Shown here one piece after another: positions 1 through 8,765 of a stretch of DNA of 64,000 nucleotides (its first letter is position 1; each line of letters begins with the position of its first letter). Origin of the DNA: Stutzerimonas kunmingensis (GTDB lineage Bacteria; Pseudomonadota; Gammaproteobacteria; Pseudomonadales; Pseudomonadaceae); contig NZ_FORS01000004.1 in assembly GCF_900114065.1 (NCBI RefSeq), positions 372,001 through 436,000 of the forward strand. Reading direction: 5' to 3'. The position numbers and the translations under genes were made by a program. Below the pieces are notes generated by a model. It ran no database searches. It saw only the letters and a list, made by a program, of their open reading frames with translations, and was not told where the DNA came from.

Positions 1-315
1 GACACCTCGCTGCCGGTGCGCTGGCTGCTGTCGCAGAAGTTCGATTCGCTGGAGAAGATCGACCAGATCGGCATGCCACTGCTGGTGGTGCACGGCACCG
101 ATGACCGCTATGTGCCGCCGCGCTTCAGCGAGCAGCTGTATCAGGCTGCGCGCCAACCCAAGCAATTGCTGCTGGTCGAGGGCGCCACCCACAACAACAG
201 CCTGCGCGTGGCGCTCGGTGCCTATGGCCGTGCACTGCAGGCGCTGCTGGAATCGGGCGGGCAACGCCTGGGTGCCGCGCAGCCGCCCCTGGTGAAAGCA
301 GCGGAGCGCGGCTGA
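1..315 (+). CDS. alpha/beta hydrolase, C-terminal part (cut by window edge)
   Basis: The reading frame is open from base 1 and stops at 313-315, so only about the last 104 residues are present. The visible part has the end of an alpha/beta hydrolase fold: a strand and acid loop reading LLVVHGTDDRYVPP, where the Asp would be the catalytic acid, then VEGATHNN with the likely catalytic His. This spacing fits the dipeptidyl-aminopeptidase/YheT-like hydrolases (COG1073 type) with a nucleophile Ser upstream of the window. It converges on the next gene with only a few bases between stops. The substrate cannot be told. Confidence 0.8.
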   Translation, partial: DTSLPVRWLLSQKFDSLEKIDQIGMPLLVVHGTDDRYVPPRFSEQLYQAARQPKQLLLVEGATHNNSLRVALGAYGRALQALLESGGQRLGAAQPPLVKAAERG

Positions 316-321
316 CACGTA

Positions 322-1335
322 TTAGCGCTGCGCCTCCAGCCTCTCGAGCAGCGCACGGTGGAATTCTTCTGGTGCCTCGACCTGCGGTGAATGCCCAAGA
401 TCAGGGAAGGCCACCAGCGTCGCATCCGGAATCATCGCGGCAGCCTGGCGACCCAGCTCGGGATAGTTGCCCAGGCGCTTGGCGACATACTCCGGCGCAC
501 GGTTGGCGCCCGGCGCGGTGCGATCCAGCCCGCCGATCAGCAGCAAGGTCGGCGTCCTGATCCGCGAAAACTCATGGATCACCGGCTGGGTAAAGACCAT
601 CTCCGAGGTCTGTGCCTGGTTCCAGGCGACCTGTTCCTTGCCGTCCCCGGCATACATTCCGGCTAGCATGCCGACCCAGCGGTCGTACTCCGGCTTCCAG
701 CTGCCGTTGTAGTAGAACTTCTCCTGGTAGGCCTTGATGCTGTCGAAGCCGGTCTTGAGTTCCGACTGATAGAGCTGATCGATCGAGGCGTACGGCACGC
801 CTTCAGCCTGCCAGTCTTCCAGACCAATGGGGTTGACCAGCACCATCTGCTCGACTCGCTGTGGGTAGTTCAGCGCCAGTCGCGCCGCCAGCATGCCACC
901 CATGGAATGGCCGATCACGGTGACCTGCTCGATGCTTTCCTGCTCCAGCAGCGCCTGGGTGTTGTGCGCCAGCTGGGCGAAGCTGAACTGGTAACCCTCG
1001 GGCTTGCTCGAGCTGCAGAAACCGACCTGATCGGGAGCGATCACCCGGTAACCGGCCTGGCTGAGCACCTCGATGGTGCGCTCCCAGGTCGCCCCGCAGA
1101 AGTTCTTGCCATGCAGCAACAGCGCCGTGCGACCGTTCGCCTTGCCCTGCGGCTCGACGTCCATGAAGGCCATTTCCAGCGCCTTGCCCTGGGACTCGAA
1201 ACGGTAGTGCTTGAGCGGGTGCGGATAGCTGAAGCCTTCCAGCTGCGGGCCGTAGGCGGTTCGGCTTTCGGCCAGCAGCGGCAGGCTCAGGGTTAGACCG
1301 GCGGCAAGCGCCAGGGCGGACACGGCTGTTTTCAC
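322..1335 (-). CDS. exported alpha/beta hydrolase
   Basis: A 337-residue protein starting at GTG 1335, chosen because AGGAGTC lies just upstream and the start then opens directly into a signal peptide (KTAVSALALAAGLTLSLPLLAES). A longer frame to 1425 would bury that signal. The mature part has the classic hydrolase layout: an HGKNFCGATW oxyanion loop, the nucleophile elbow GHSMGG, an acid in GGLDRTAPG and a His in PDLGHSPQ near the end. It is probably periplasmic and resembles the exported epoxide-hydrolase/haloperoxidase-like proteins of Pseudomonas. Its substrate is unknown. It lies in the same direction as the chemoreceptor gene upstream but 121 bases away. Confidence 0.85.
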   Translation of the reverse strand: MKTAVSALALAAGLTLSLPLLAESRTAYGPQLEGFSYPHPLKHYRFESQGKALEMAFMDVEPQGKANGRTALLLHGKNFCGATWERTIEVLSQAGYRVIAPDQVGFCSSSKPEGYQFSFAQLAHNTQALLEQESIEQVTVIGHSMGGMLAARLALNYPQRVEQMVLVNPIGLEDWQAEGVPYASIDQLYQSELKTGFDSIKAYQEKFYYNGSWKPEYDRWVGMLAGMYAGDGKEQVAWNQAQTSEMVFTQPVIHEFSRIRTPTLLLIGGLDRTAPGANRAPEYVAKRLGNYPELGRQAAAMIPDATLVAFPDLGHSPQVEAPEEFHRALLERLEAQR

Positions 1336-1456
1336 GCGCGACTCCTGTTCGGTACGAATCGGGAAACTCCGTACATAGGAATGCATTCGTGCAGCCGGGT
1401 TCGCGGTCGGATTGCGACATCGCATGTCCCGACCGCGTCAGCCCATTTCTCTTCGC

Positions 1457-3076
1457 TTACAGACGGAAGCGCCCGACCAGCTGGTTGAGCTGCGTCGCCA
1501 GGCGCGCCAGCTCGTCGCTGGCCACCGAGGTCTGCTGCGCGCCGGTGGCGCTCTGCTCTGAGATGTCGCGGATGGCCACCAGGTTGCGATCCACCTCCCG
1601 CGCGACCTGTGCCTGCTCCTCGGCGGCGCTGGCAATCACCAGGTTCATCTCGTTGATCTGCCCGACACGCTCGGCGATCAGCCCCAGTGCCTGATCCGCT
1701 TCGCCGGCCATGGTCTGGCTGCGCGTAGCGAATTCACTGCTCTGCTGCATGTCGCGCACCGATTGCTCGGTAGCGCTCTGGATCGCGCCGATCATGCGTT
1801 CAATCTCCTGGGTCGAGCTCTGCGTGCGCTGCGCGAGGTTACGCACCTCGTCGGCGACCACCGCGAATCCACGTCCAGCCTCGCCGGCCCGCGCGGCCTC
1901 GATGGCGGCGTTGAGCGCGAGCAGATTGGTCTGGTCGGCGATCGCGCGAATCACATCCACCACCTGCCCGATGCTCGCAGCCTCTTGGGCCAGGTGGGTC
2001 ACGGTGGCCGCGGTCTGCTGCAGCTTGTCGCTCAACTGGTCGATGGTCTGCCGCGTGGCAGTCACCTGGCGGCGTCCGTCGTCGGCGACCGTCTCGGCAT
2101 CGCGCGAAGCATCGGAGGTGCGGTTGGCGTTGCCGGCCACTTCGTCCACCGCGGCGGACATCTCGGTGACCGCGGTGGCGGCCATCTGCACTTCCTCGTT
2201 CTGCTGATGGATGCCCTGGGCGGTGTGCTGGGTGACCGCGTGCAGTTCCTCGGCAGCCGACGCCAGCTGGGTCGCCGAGCCCTGGATGTCCTGCAGCGTA
2301 TCGCGCAGGGTGCGCTGCATCTGACGGATCGACTGCTGCACCTCGGTGATTTCGTCCTTGCCGCGACACTCGATGGTGCGACTCAAATCACCCGCCGCCA
2401 CCGATGCCGCGGCCTGCTTCAACTCCTCCAGCGGCCGGCTGATGCTGCGCAACATCACCGTGGCGAACAAACCGCCGCCAACCAGCAGCGCCAGCAACAG
2501 ACCGATGTTCAACAGGCGATTACGCTGATAGAGCGCCTGCGCCTGTTCGTACTCGGCCTTGGCCTCGCCCAGTTGCAGCTCGATCAGCTGGGTAAAGCCT
2601 TCGGATATGGGATCGATCAGCGGATACAGATCGTTGATGACGAACGCCGCCAGCCGCTTTTCGCTGTGCCGGTCCAGCGTACGCTCGAGCGCATCGAGTG
2701 GTTCGTCCGCGGCCTTCATCAGGGTTTCGATGCGCGTCGCGATTAGTCGCTCGGCGTCAACCAGTCGGGTGTTCAGGTACGCACTCCAGAGACGGTTGAT
2801 CTCGGCGCGGGCGTTGCGCACCTCGTCACGCGCCTGGCCGTAGCTGAGCATGCCGCTGCGAGTCTTGTGGGTGGTATCGACGATCTTCACCGCGTACAGG
2901 TCGGCGATCAGCTTGAGGTCACGCAGCGGCACGACGCGGTCCAGGTACACGGTGTTGAGCCCGGCGACGCTGCGCTGCTGGGCATTGAGCCCGGTCAGCC
3001 CGATCACCAGGCAGGCCGCAAGCATGGCCCCGACCAGAATCAGCAGGCGGGCACGGATTGTCAGTTGCTGCATCAT
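1457..3076 (-). CDS. methyl-accepting chemotaxis protein with four-helix-bundle sensor
   Basis: A 539-residue chemoreceptor. It has TM1 at about residues 9-30, an all-helical periplasmic part of about 160 residues typical of 4HB_MCP domains, TM2 at about 190-210, a HAMP domain to about 265, and the cytoplasmic coiled coil. The conserved hairpin tip ([20 protein letters not shown], then [11 protein letters not shown]) is at about 375-415, where CheA and CheW dock. There is no C-terminal NWETF-type CheR tether. The start is ATG 3076, or the ATG next to it at 3073, preceded by GGAAAAG; the in-frame extension to 3118 has no signal. A sigma-28 promoter lies about 200 bases upstream (3286-3311), so it should be expressed with the flagellar regulon. 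The ligand is unknown. Confidence 0.93.
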   Translation of the reverse strand: MMQQLTIRARLLILVGAMLAACLVIGLTGLNAQQRSVAGLNTVYLDRVVPLRDLKLIADLYAVKIVDTTHKTRSGMLSYGQARDEVRNARAEINRLWSAYLNTRLVDAERLIATRIETLMKAADEPLDALERTLDRHSEKRLAAFVINDLYPLIDPISEGFTQLIELQLGEAKAEYEQAQALYQRNRLLNIGLLLALLVGGGLFATVMLRSISRPLEELKQAAASVAAGDLSRTIECRGKDEITEVQQSIRQMQRTLRDTLQDIQGSATQLASAAEELHAVTQHTAQGIHQQNEEVQMAATAVTEMSAAVDEVAGNANRTSDASRDAETVADDGRRQVTATRQTIDQLSDKLQQTAATVTHLAQEAASIGQVVDVIRAIADQTNLLALNAAIEAARAGEAGRGFAVVADEVRNLAQRTQSSTQEIERMIGAIQSATEQSVRDMQQSSEFATRSQTMAGEADQALGLIAERVGQINEMNLVIASAAEEQAQVAREVDRNLVAIRDISEQSATGAQQTSVASDELARLATQLNQLVGRFRL

Positions 3077-3548
3077 TCGTTCTTTTCCATATGGCGTGCC
3101 GTTCGTGAGGAGCGGCAAATTGGCAAAAGTGAGGCATAACAGTCGAACCGGCGCGTCGGGCGTGGGACGTGCCGAGTGGTCCTGTTGCAGGACGCGAATC
3201 GCGGAAGAGGAAGCGGGAGCGTGATCTTGTTGTTGGGTCTACAGACGCCTGCCGAGCACAGGCGGAATGCCAGCACGCGAGATCATATCGGCCAAGCATG
3301 GTCGCCCTTTAATGAAAAATCATCGCAAAGTGCGTGCCAGAGCGGTCGGGCAGTTCAACTCAGCAGCGGCTGCGGCCTTGCAGGAGCGACAGTGATGAGG
3401 TCTGCACCGCCGATGAATTTCCCGGACCAGCCTTGCCGTGCGACGCGGCATGCGACTAATGGCGCAGCGCAGACTGTGCGCTACTACACAGCGTTAGTAC
3501 CCGCAGGTGATACCTTCGCGCCCGACCAAATTCAGCAAGGGACCTGTC
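3077..3548. other. 472-base divergent intergenic region
   Basis: This region lies between the chemoreceptor and the small periplasmic protein gene. Apart from the FliA promoter at 3286-3311 I see no convincing gene: the open frames here lack ribosome binding sites and run into the real genes in the wrong frame. The roughly 200-base leader of the chemoreceptor transcript has no obvious riboswitch or terminator hairpin. Confidence 0.5.
3286..3311 (-). promoter_or_regulatory. sigma-28 (FliA) promoter for the chemoreceptor gene
   Basis: On the minus strand the bases read TAAA, then exactly 15 bases, then GCCGATAT. This matches the FliA consensus TAAA-N15-GCCGATAA at all but the last base. Transcription would begin near 3280 and run through a leader of about 200 bases to the chemoreceptor start at 3076. 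Confidence 0.7.
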
Positions 3549-3899
3549 GTGAAAACGCTTATCCGGACCGCCGCTCTGGCGCTGACCACCATCGTCGCCA
3601 ACCATACCTTCGCCGAGGCACCGCCACCTAGCAACTTGGCCGAGGCGGTGAAGCAATTCTCCGAATACAACACCCGCCTCGACCAGGCCCTGGCGCAGGA
3701 GCAGACACCGGAGAACATGGCGCAGATCCACGAACTGACCTACACGCTGAAAGCGGCGCTGGAGAAAATCGTCGAGGAAATGGACGGGCTGAACGATACC
3801 CTGGAGGAAATCCACATCGCCTCGGAAGCCGAGAGCGCCGACGAAGTCAGCAGCTACGGTGCTGACTATCTGAAGACTGCGCGGACGGTGATCAAGTAA
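3549..3899 (+). CDS. small periplasmic protein, DUF6746-like
   Basis: A 116-residue protein. GTG 3549 is the chosen start because AAGGGA precedes it by a good distance and the protein then begins with a signal peptide (KTLIRTAALALTTIVANHTFAEA). The mature part is about 95 residues, mostly amphipathic helix and rich in Glu and Ala, with the recognisable stretch MAQIHELTYTLKAALEKI. It resembles a widespread Pseudomonas family I remember as DUF6746; the function is unknown. Its stop lies only 9 bases from the end of the convergent lipoprotein gene. Confidence 0.75.
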   Translation: MKTLIRTAALALTTIVANHTFAEAPPPSNLAEAVKQFSEYNTRLDQALAQEQTPENMAQIHELTYTLKAALEKIVEEMDGLNDTLEEIHIASEAESADEVSSYGADYLKTARTVIK

Positions 3900-3908
3900 T
3901 TCGCCGCA

Positions 3909-4334
3909 TCAGGGCTCGACCGGCACGATATCGAAGCCGATGCGGTTGTCGCTGATGACGCGATATTCCAGCGTCTGCCCCGCCTGCACCTGCGCCAGTT
4001 TCTCGCGGCGCAGGCTGAGCTTGCCACACAGCGTGTCGTCCAGCGGATCGGTGCCGATGCTGACGATCCGCGCACCGGCCGGCACCTGAAAACGCACCAC
4101 CTCGCCGACGTGGATGCGCGCCGCCAGCTCACGATCGATCATCACGGCGATGTAGCAGCCGCCGCCACGCAAGCCGAAATCCCGCGTCACCACCACCTCA
4201 CCGGCGTTCTCCAGGGGCTGTTGGTAGGCCAGCACCCGCTCGGCCGGCACCGGTTCGATGTCCTCGGCATCGGGCTGCCAGGATGAACAGCCAGCCAGCG
4301 ACAGCAGTGCAGTGAAAGCGAGGGTCAGACGCAT
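3909..4334 (-). CDS. small outer-membrane-type lipoprotein
   Basis: A 141-residue lipoprotein with a short signal and lipobox (MRLTLAFTALLSLAGCSSW; Cys is the lipidation site). AAGGAGTTTCC directly precedes ATG 4334. The mature part contains a conserved GLRGGGCYIAVMIDRELAARI segment and further down a DTLCGK segment; the two Cys could form a disulphide. Homologues in Pseudomonas have been labelled '3-isopropylmalate dehydratase' in databases, which I consider a misannotation because nothing here looks like an aconitase-family enzyme. The role is unknown. Its 5' end is divergent from the AraC-type regulator gene. Confidence 0.8.
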   Translation of the reverse strand: MRLTLAFTALLSLAGCSSWQPDAEDIEPVPAERVLAYQQPLENAGEVVVTRDFGLRGGGCYIAVMIDRELAARIHVGEVVRFQVPAGARIVSIGTDPLDDTLCGKLSLRREKLAQVQAGQTLEYRVISDNRIGFDIVPVEP

Positions 4335-4446
4335 GGAAACTCCTTGGCCGGGACTGAAATGGCGAACCTGGTCGTCGAGCATGCCAGAGCGCCGAATGAT
4401 TGCTAGAGTCTGACTACAGTTTCGTATCGATGACGGCAGGCACAAC

Positions 4447-5298
4447 GTGAACGACCCGGACGACAGCCAGCCACGCTTCTGGCGCGACGCCGCCCTGCCC
4501 TTCCTCGAGGCGCGGGCGGTCGCCGATGGGCGCAGGGTCTGCTATGCGCCGCACTGTCACGAGACCTTTTCCGTCGGCGCGATCACCGCCGGCGCCAGCA
4601 CCTACTTCAACGGCACGGCACGCCAGCGGATCGCCCGCGGCGCCGTGGTGATCATCAATCCGCAAATGGTGCATGCCTGCAACCCCATCGACGGCCAACC
4701 CTGGTCGTACCTGATGTTCTACGTCGACACGGGCTGGCTGGGCGCGCTGCAGCATGAACTGGGCGTCAGCGCCGACGGCCGCTTCATTCCCTACACGCCG
4801 ATCCAGAGCCTCGACCCGGCGTTGTTCACCGGGCTGACCAGGCTGTACGCCACCCTGCTCGACCCGCAGGCGGACACGCTGCAGCGGCAGAGCGCGGCGG
4901 TCGAGTACTTCACGCTGCTGCAGCAGACCCTTGCCCCGGCAGCCGCCAGCCCGGGCGCAGAGCCCGTCGAACAGCTGCGACGGGCGGCCGACTACATTGC
5001 CGAACACTGTACCCAGGCGCTGCGTCTGGAAGACATCTGCCAGGCAGCCGCGCTGTCGCCGTCCTATCTGATCCGCACCTTCAGGCAGCACTACGGCATG
5101 ACCCCGCATGCCTATCTGCTCAACCGTCGCATTCAGCGCAGCCAGCACTGGCTGCGCCAGGGTCATGACCTCGCCGAGGTGGCGCTGGCCGCCGGTTTTG
5201 CGGACCAGGCGCACTTCCAGCGAACCTTCAAACGTCAGCTGGCGGCGACGCCCGGGCAGTACCGGGATCGTATCGCGCCGGGCTCAGCTCGCCACTAG
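4447..5298 (+). CDS. AraC-family transcriptional regulator (cupin sensor)
   Basis: A 283-residue regulator starting at GTG 4447. The N-terminal half is an AraC_binding cupin: HCHETFSVGAI and NPQMVHACNP look like the small-molecule pocket. The C-terminal hundred residues carry two helix-turn-helix units, LEDICQAAALSPSYLIRTFR and LAEVALAAGFADQAHFQRTF, the second being the AraC signature. It is convergent with the LysE-type exporter, a pairing common in pseudomonads, where such regulators are thought to control the neighbouring amino-acid exporter. The final coding bases lie in the first copy of a 15-bp tandem duplication. Confidence 0.9.
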   Translation: MNDPDDSQPRFWRDAALPFLEARAVADGRRVCYAPHCHETFSVGAITAGASTYFNGTARQRIARGAVVIINPQMVHACNPIDGQPWSYLMFYVDTGWLGALQHELGVSADGRFIPYTPIQSLDPALFTGLTRLYATLLDPQADTLQRQSAAVEYFTLLQQTLAPAAASPGAEPVEQLRRAADYIAEHCTQALRLEDICQAAALSPSYLIRTFRQHYGMTPHAYLLNRRIQRSQHWLRQGHDLAEVALAAGFADQAHFQRTFKRQLAATPGQYRDRIAPGSARH

Positions 5299-5313
5299 TC
5301 AGCTCGCCACTAG
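5284..5313. repeat. perfect 15-bp tandem duplication at convergent gene ends
   Basis: TCAGCTCGCCACTAG occurs twice head to tail (5284-5298 and 5299-5313). The first copy supplies the last codons and stop of the AraC-type gene on the plus strand. The second copy, read on the minus strand, supplies the last codons and stop of the LysE-type gene (Leu-Val-Ala-Ser-stop). A single ancestral copy could have served both genes as a 15-base tail-to-tail overlap. Confidence 0.9.
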
Positions 5314-5886
5314 ATAAAACGCACTGCCTGCCAGCAACAGTGCCATCGCTCGATTGAGCCAGCGCACCCGCCCCGGCGCCTGCAGATAGCGACTGAGAAA
5401 GGCGCCAGCTCCGGCCCAGCAGGCAATCGAGCCATAACAGATGACGAAATACAGGCCGGCGAACAGCCAGACCCGCAGCACATCGCCATTCGCCGCGAAC
5501 AGCCCCATACCCGCCACTGACGCCAGCCAGGCCTTTGGATTGAGCCATTGCATCAGCGCGCCGTCGAGCAGCGACGGGCCATTGCCGGCCGCAGCGGGTT
5601 CCAGACGGCCATCATCGACTGCAAGTCTCCAGGCCATGTAGAGCAGGAAGGCGACCCCGCCCCACTGGATGCCACGCATCAAAATCGGCGCCCGCTCGAG
5701 CAGCTCGTAAAGCCCGAGGCCGATCAGCAACAGCAACAGGGTGAAACCGACAGTTGCGCCGGTGATGTGCCGAGCACTGGCGCGAAAGCCGAAACGCGCG
5801 CCACAGTTGAGCGCGACCAGATTGACCGGGCCAGGAGTGATCGACGAGGCCAGGGCGAACGCGGCCATCGAGAGATAGGGGTCCAT
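5299..5886 (-). CDS. LysE/RhtB-family amino-acid exporter
   Basis: A 195-residue inner-membrane protein with about six hydrophobic helices. Family landmarks are the N-terminal SSITPGPVNLVAL motif and QWLNPKAWLASV in the middle. LysE/RhtB proteins export amino acids or their analogues by proton exchange. It lies tail to tail with the AraC regulator that probably controls it. The specific substrate cannot be read from the sequence. Confidence 0.9.
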   Translation of the reverse strand: MDPYLSMAAFALASSITPGPVNLVALNCGARFGFRASARHITGATVGFTLLLLLIGLGLYELLERAPILMRGIQWGGVAFLLYMAWRLAVDDGRLEPAAAGNGPSLLDGALMQWLNPKAWLASVAGMGLFAANGDVLRVWLFAGLYFVICYGSIACWAGAGAFLSRYLQAPGRVRWLNRAMALLLAGSAFYLVAS

Positions 5887-6127
5887 GAGTACTCTGCTTA
5901 CCAGTGGAAGATGGTGGGCAGGCTATGGGTCCGGCAGGGCATGGTATTGAAGGAAATTGCCCTAGTGGCCTGTGTGGTGAGTTGGTTGAGGCAAGTTCGG
6001 ATGAACAGGGCTCCGAGACAAGGCGCCCCGGCGAGTCATAGCGGGCTACGGCAAGGAGCGGCAACACAGTATCGGGGCCATGGGCGCCGAAATTGCCCGA
6101 CTGAACTTACCAAACAGGCGGCTATAT

Positions 6128-6337
6128 CTACAGGTGATGGCTCCCCGGATAGGGACGCGCTTCCTCCAGCTCGCCATCGCGGCCGAATACCTCGACCGAC
6201 GCGGCGCGGCCGTCCATGTAGGCATCCAGCGCGCTGTACATCTCGTCCTTGGTGAGGGTTCGCAGCACGGTTTTCTGGGTTTGCTGGTCTTCCAGCTCCC
6301 AGCCCATTTCGGTGGGCCTGACCTGATAAATGTTCAT
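6128..6337 (-). CDS. small DUF2188-like protein
   Basis: A 69-residue soluble protein with a very good ribosome binding site (AGAGGAGTCACC before ATG). The sequence begins MNIYQVRPTEMGWELEDQQT and later has VEVFGRDGELEEARPYPG. This is the pattern of the DUF2188 family: a short beta sheet with the query residues repeated on a helix and a final 'His/Arg-x-x-Gly-x-hydrophobic-x-x-x-x-x-Tyr' strand. The function of the family is unknown. The next gene upstream on the same strand is another tiny acidic protein, so the two may be co-transcribed. Confidence 0.7.
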   Translation of the reverse strand: MNIYQVRPTEMGWELEDQQTQKTVLRTLTKDEMYSALDAYMDGRAASVEVFGRDGELEEARPYPGSHHL

Positions 6338-6376
6338 GGTGACTCCTCTGGGCGGCGATTGTCGTGGGCGGATGGG

Positions 6377-6565
6377 TCAGCTCGGCTCGCCGGAACCGTC
6401 TTCTCCCTGGATGTCCGGATCGTCCGGCAGCGTCTCAGGCTCGTCAGGATCGTCCAGCGGCGAAGGCTGGTCGTCGTAGTCCGGGTCTTCGCCGGCGTTC
6501 TTTTCGCCTCCATCGGTCATGGTCACATCAGGCTCATCGCCTGCCTGCTGGTCATCTGCCTTCAT
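6377..6565 (-). CDS. small, very acidic hypothetical protein
   Basis: A 62-residue protein starting at ATG 6565 behind GAGGCAACC. It is rich in Asp, Glu and Pro (for example DPDYDDQPSPLDDPDEPETL) and should be intrinsically disordered. No domain is recognisable. It shares strand and 39-base spacing with the DUF2188-like gene downstream. The region upstream (6566-6792) is divergent to the gene at 6793 and would contain promoters for both directions. Confidence 0.6.
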   Translation of the reverse strand: MKADDQQAGDEPDVTMTDGGEKNAGEDPDYDDQPSPLDDPDEPETLPDDPDIQGEDGSGEPS

Positions 6566-6792
6566 GGTTGCCTCGGCTGTCGCGGGTGGATGACTGATAT
6601 CGATTGGAGGCGACAAACCACGCGACGTTCGAACCGCACGGCACCGGCGGTCCGAAGGTTGCCGTGGCGCCGCCGCAGGATTGCCCGGCCGATCCCGTGC
6701 CACTATCGGCGGGCGCGACCATGCAACCGATTGCACTGCCCGAGCCGCTCCACCACACTGCCCCCTCACACCCAACCGCAGTCGGAGATTCC

Positions 6793-7194
6793 ATGCAGAC
6801 ACTCACCCCACAATCCCGCGCGGCCATTCTCGAAAACCCGGAAGCCCTGGAATGCACCCTGTACCGCCCCGACGAATATGACGAGGAAGCGGAAGAGCAG
6901 GACCTGGGAGACGCGCGCATCATCATCAGCGGCCCCTTCGAGGCGCCCGCCGAATGGGACGCCAAGGACCGTGACGACTACTTCGACGGCACCGCGCCGG
7001 AAGCCTTCGTCGTCGCCCGCATCGCCTGCCAGGCAGCACCTGATTCCGGCGTTTACTTCACTGCCGTGCCCGGCGACTACGCCGCCGTCACGGAGAGCCC
7101 GGGCCAGGTATCGATGTTCTACGTCTGGGACTGCCTGAACGATGCCGAAGGCCAGTACGTGCTGATCCGCGAGGAAGAGGACGACGAGGTCTGA
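6793..7194 (+). CDS. acidic hypothetical protein
   Basis: A 133-residue protein; GGAGATTCC precedes ATG 6793. A longer frame to 6604 has no supporting signal. The protein is soluble and acidic, beginning MQTLTPQSRAAILENPEALE. It has a segment resembling a beta-sandwich (ARIIISGPFEAPAEWDAKD), then conserved-looking GVYFTAVPGDYAAVTE and MFYVWDCLNDAEGQYVLI, and a run of acidic residues at the end. I recall similar uncharacterised proteins in pseudomonads but cannot assign a function or family name. Confidence 0.75.
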   Translation: MQTLTPQSRAAILENPEALECTLYRPDEYDEEAEEQDLGDARIIISGPFEAPAEWDAKDRDDYFDGTAPEAFVVARIACQAAPDSGVYFTAVPGDYAAVTESPGQVSMFYVWDCLNDAEGQYVLIREEEDDEV

Positions 7195-7228
7195 TCCACC
7201 TCCGGCGATTACATCCAGCGGGCGTGTT

Positions 7229-7258
7229 CCGGTGGATGCGCGAAGCGACATCCACCCG
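7229..7258. repeat. GGTGGAT-type palindromic element
   Basis: GGTGGATG (7231-7238) and CATCCACC (7249-7256) are inverted arms around a 10-base loop. Arms of this kind recur in P. stutzeri-group intergenic DNA, and a related set occurs inside hrpA near 31846-31918. Here it follows the stop of the preceding gene and could form a transcript-end hairpin, but there is no U tract. Confidence 0.55.
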
Positions 7259-7492
7259 GCGATTCAGCAGAGTCCGTCGGGTGGACCTCGGCGCAGCCGT
7301 GCCGTCTCAAGCAGCAGCACCGGCCTGGTCCAGGCTGCCGTACGAATCCATCCTAAAGGCAGGTTTCAGCCCAGCTAGCCCAACCGCCTGACGATCCGCA
7401 TCATCATGCGTTTCATTCAAGCGCCGACCTCATCGCCCTGCTTCGCTGTCTACCCCCTAGAGATTCCATTCGCCCACACGACGAGGACCTGC

Positions 7493-8758
7493 ATGCGTTC
7501 CATGATCAGCGCCTGGCAGTCACCGGTTTCGCGCATGAAGCTGGTCGCCGGCCTTCTGTTGCTACTGGCCGCCCTGCTCTACATCGTCGCGACACGCTTC
7601 GAAGCCAGCCATCCGGCCTGGGGCTACGTCGCCTCGTTCGCCGAAGCCGCCATGATCGGCGCGATCGCCGACTGGTTCGCCGTCACCGCGCTGTTTCGCC
7701 ACCCGCTGGGTCTGCCGATCCCGCACACGGCGATCATCCCGCGCAGCAAGGCACGCATCGGTCAGAACCTGTCCAGCTTCATCACCACGCATTTCCTCGC
7801 CACGCCGCTGGTGCTGGCCAAGCTGCAGGAACTCGACATCGCCTCGCGCCTGGCCGGCTGGCTACGCCATCCGAGCAATGCCGAGGCGGTCGGCCGCAGG
7901 CTCACCGGCGTTGCACATTTCGGCATCGCCGCGCTGCATGACGAACGCGTGCGCGCCTTCGTCGAGGCCAAGGTGACCACGCGACTGCGCAGGTTCGACC
8001 TCTCCGCCCCGCTGGCCCAGGCCTTGCGCGTGCTGACCAGCCAGGGCCGGCATCAGGCGATGCTCGACGAGCTGCTGATCCGCCTCGATTCGATCATGCA
8101 GGATGAGGAAACCCGCGCGCTGGTCGCCGACGCCATCAGCCGGGAAATCCGCACCCTGCGCTATCTCGGCCTGAGTCGGCCGGTGAGCGGCTGGTCGGCG
8201 AACAAGTTCGTCGACGGCCTGTCCGCACTGATCGCCGAGATCGCCGCCGACCCGGAGCACCTGATCCGCCAGCGCTTCGACGAGCACGTCAGTGAATACA
8301 TCGAGCGTCTGGAGCAGGACCCGCAATACGCCCTGGAGGTCGAGCGCATTCTCGCGCAGCTCTTGGAGCACCCCGCCACCAGCGCCTATTTCGGCAATCT
8401 CTGGCAGGAACTCACGGCCTGGCTGGAAAGCGACCTGGCCAGCGACGACTCACGCATCGGCCGACGCATCGTCAGCCTCTGTCGCGGCCTCGGCGACGGC
8501 CTCGCCGCCGACAAATCCATGCGCAACTGGATCAACGAGCAACTGCTGGCCGCCGCGCCCGGCCTGCTGGAGCGCTACCGCGGGCAGATCGGCGCCTATA
8601 TCGCGCAGCGAGTGGAGAACTGGGAAAGCCGTGAGCTGGTCGAGCAGTTGGAGCAGAGCGTCGGCAAGGATCTGCAATACATCCGCATCAACGGCACCCT
8701 GGTTGGCGGGCTGGTCGGTCTGGCGCTGCATGCGCTGACGCAGCTGCTGGCCGGCTGA
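7493..8758 (+). CDS. DUF445 (YjiN-like) membrane protein
   Basis: A 421-residue protein; I place the start at ATG 7493 behind GAGGACCTGC. The longer frame from 7406 has no ribosome binding site. It has two N-terminal hydrophobic helices (MKLVAGLLLLLAALLYIVA and the VASFAEAAMIGAIADWFAVT region), then the DUF445 landmark TALFRHPLGLPIPHTAIIP with SKARIGQNLSSFI, a long cytoplasmic or periplasmic helical domain of about 300 residues, and a final hydrophobic helix (GTLVGGLVGLALHALTQLL). E. coli YjiN and Bacillus YheB belong to this family. The function is not established. Confidence 0.88.
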   Translation: MRSMISAWQSPVSRMKLVAGLLLLLAALLYIVATRFEASHPAWGYVASFAEAAMIGAIADWFAVTALFRHPLGLPIPHTAIIPRSKARIGQNLSSFITTHFLATPLVLAKLQELDIASRLAGWLRHPSNAEAVGRRLTGVAHFGIAALHDERVRAFVEAKVTTRLRRFDLSAPLAQALRVLTSQGRHQAMLDELLIRLDSIMQDEETRALVADAISREIRTLRYLGLSRPVSGWSANKFVDGLSALIAEIAADPEHLIRQRFDEHVSEYIERLEQDPQYALEVERILAQLLEHPATSAYFGNLWQELTAWLESDLASDDSRIGRRIVSLCRGLGDGLAADKSMRNWINEQLLAAAPGLLERYRGQIGAYIAQRVENWESRELVEQLEQSVGKDLQYIRINGTLVGGLVGLALHALTQLLAG

Positions 8759-8765
8759 ATGCCGC

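Noticed and set aside
6080-7138. 352-codon plus-strand frame over the small-gene cluster
   Set aside because: It overlaps three better-supported small genes with strong ribosome binding sites, and its product is Arg/Pro-rich frame noise.
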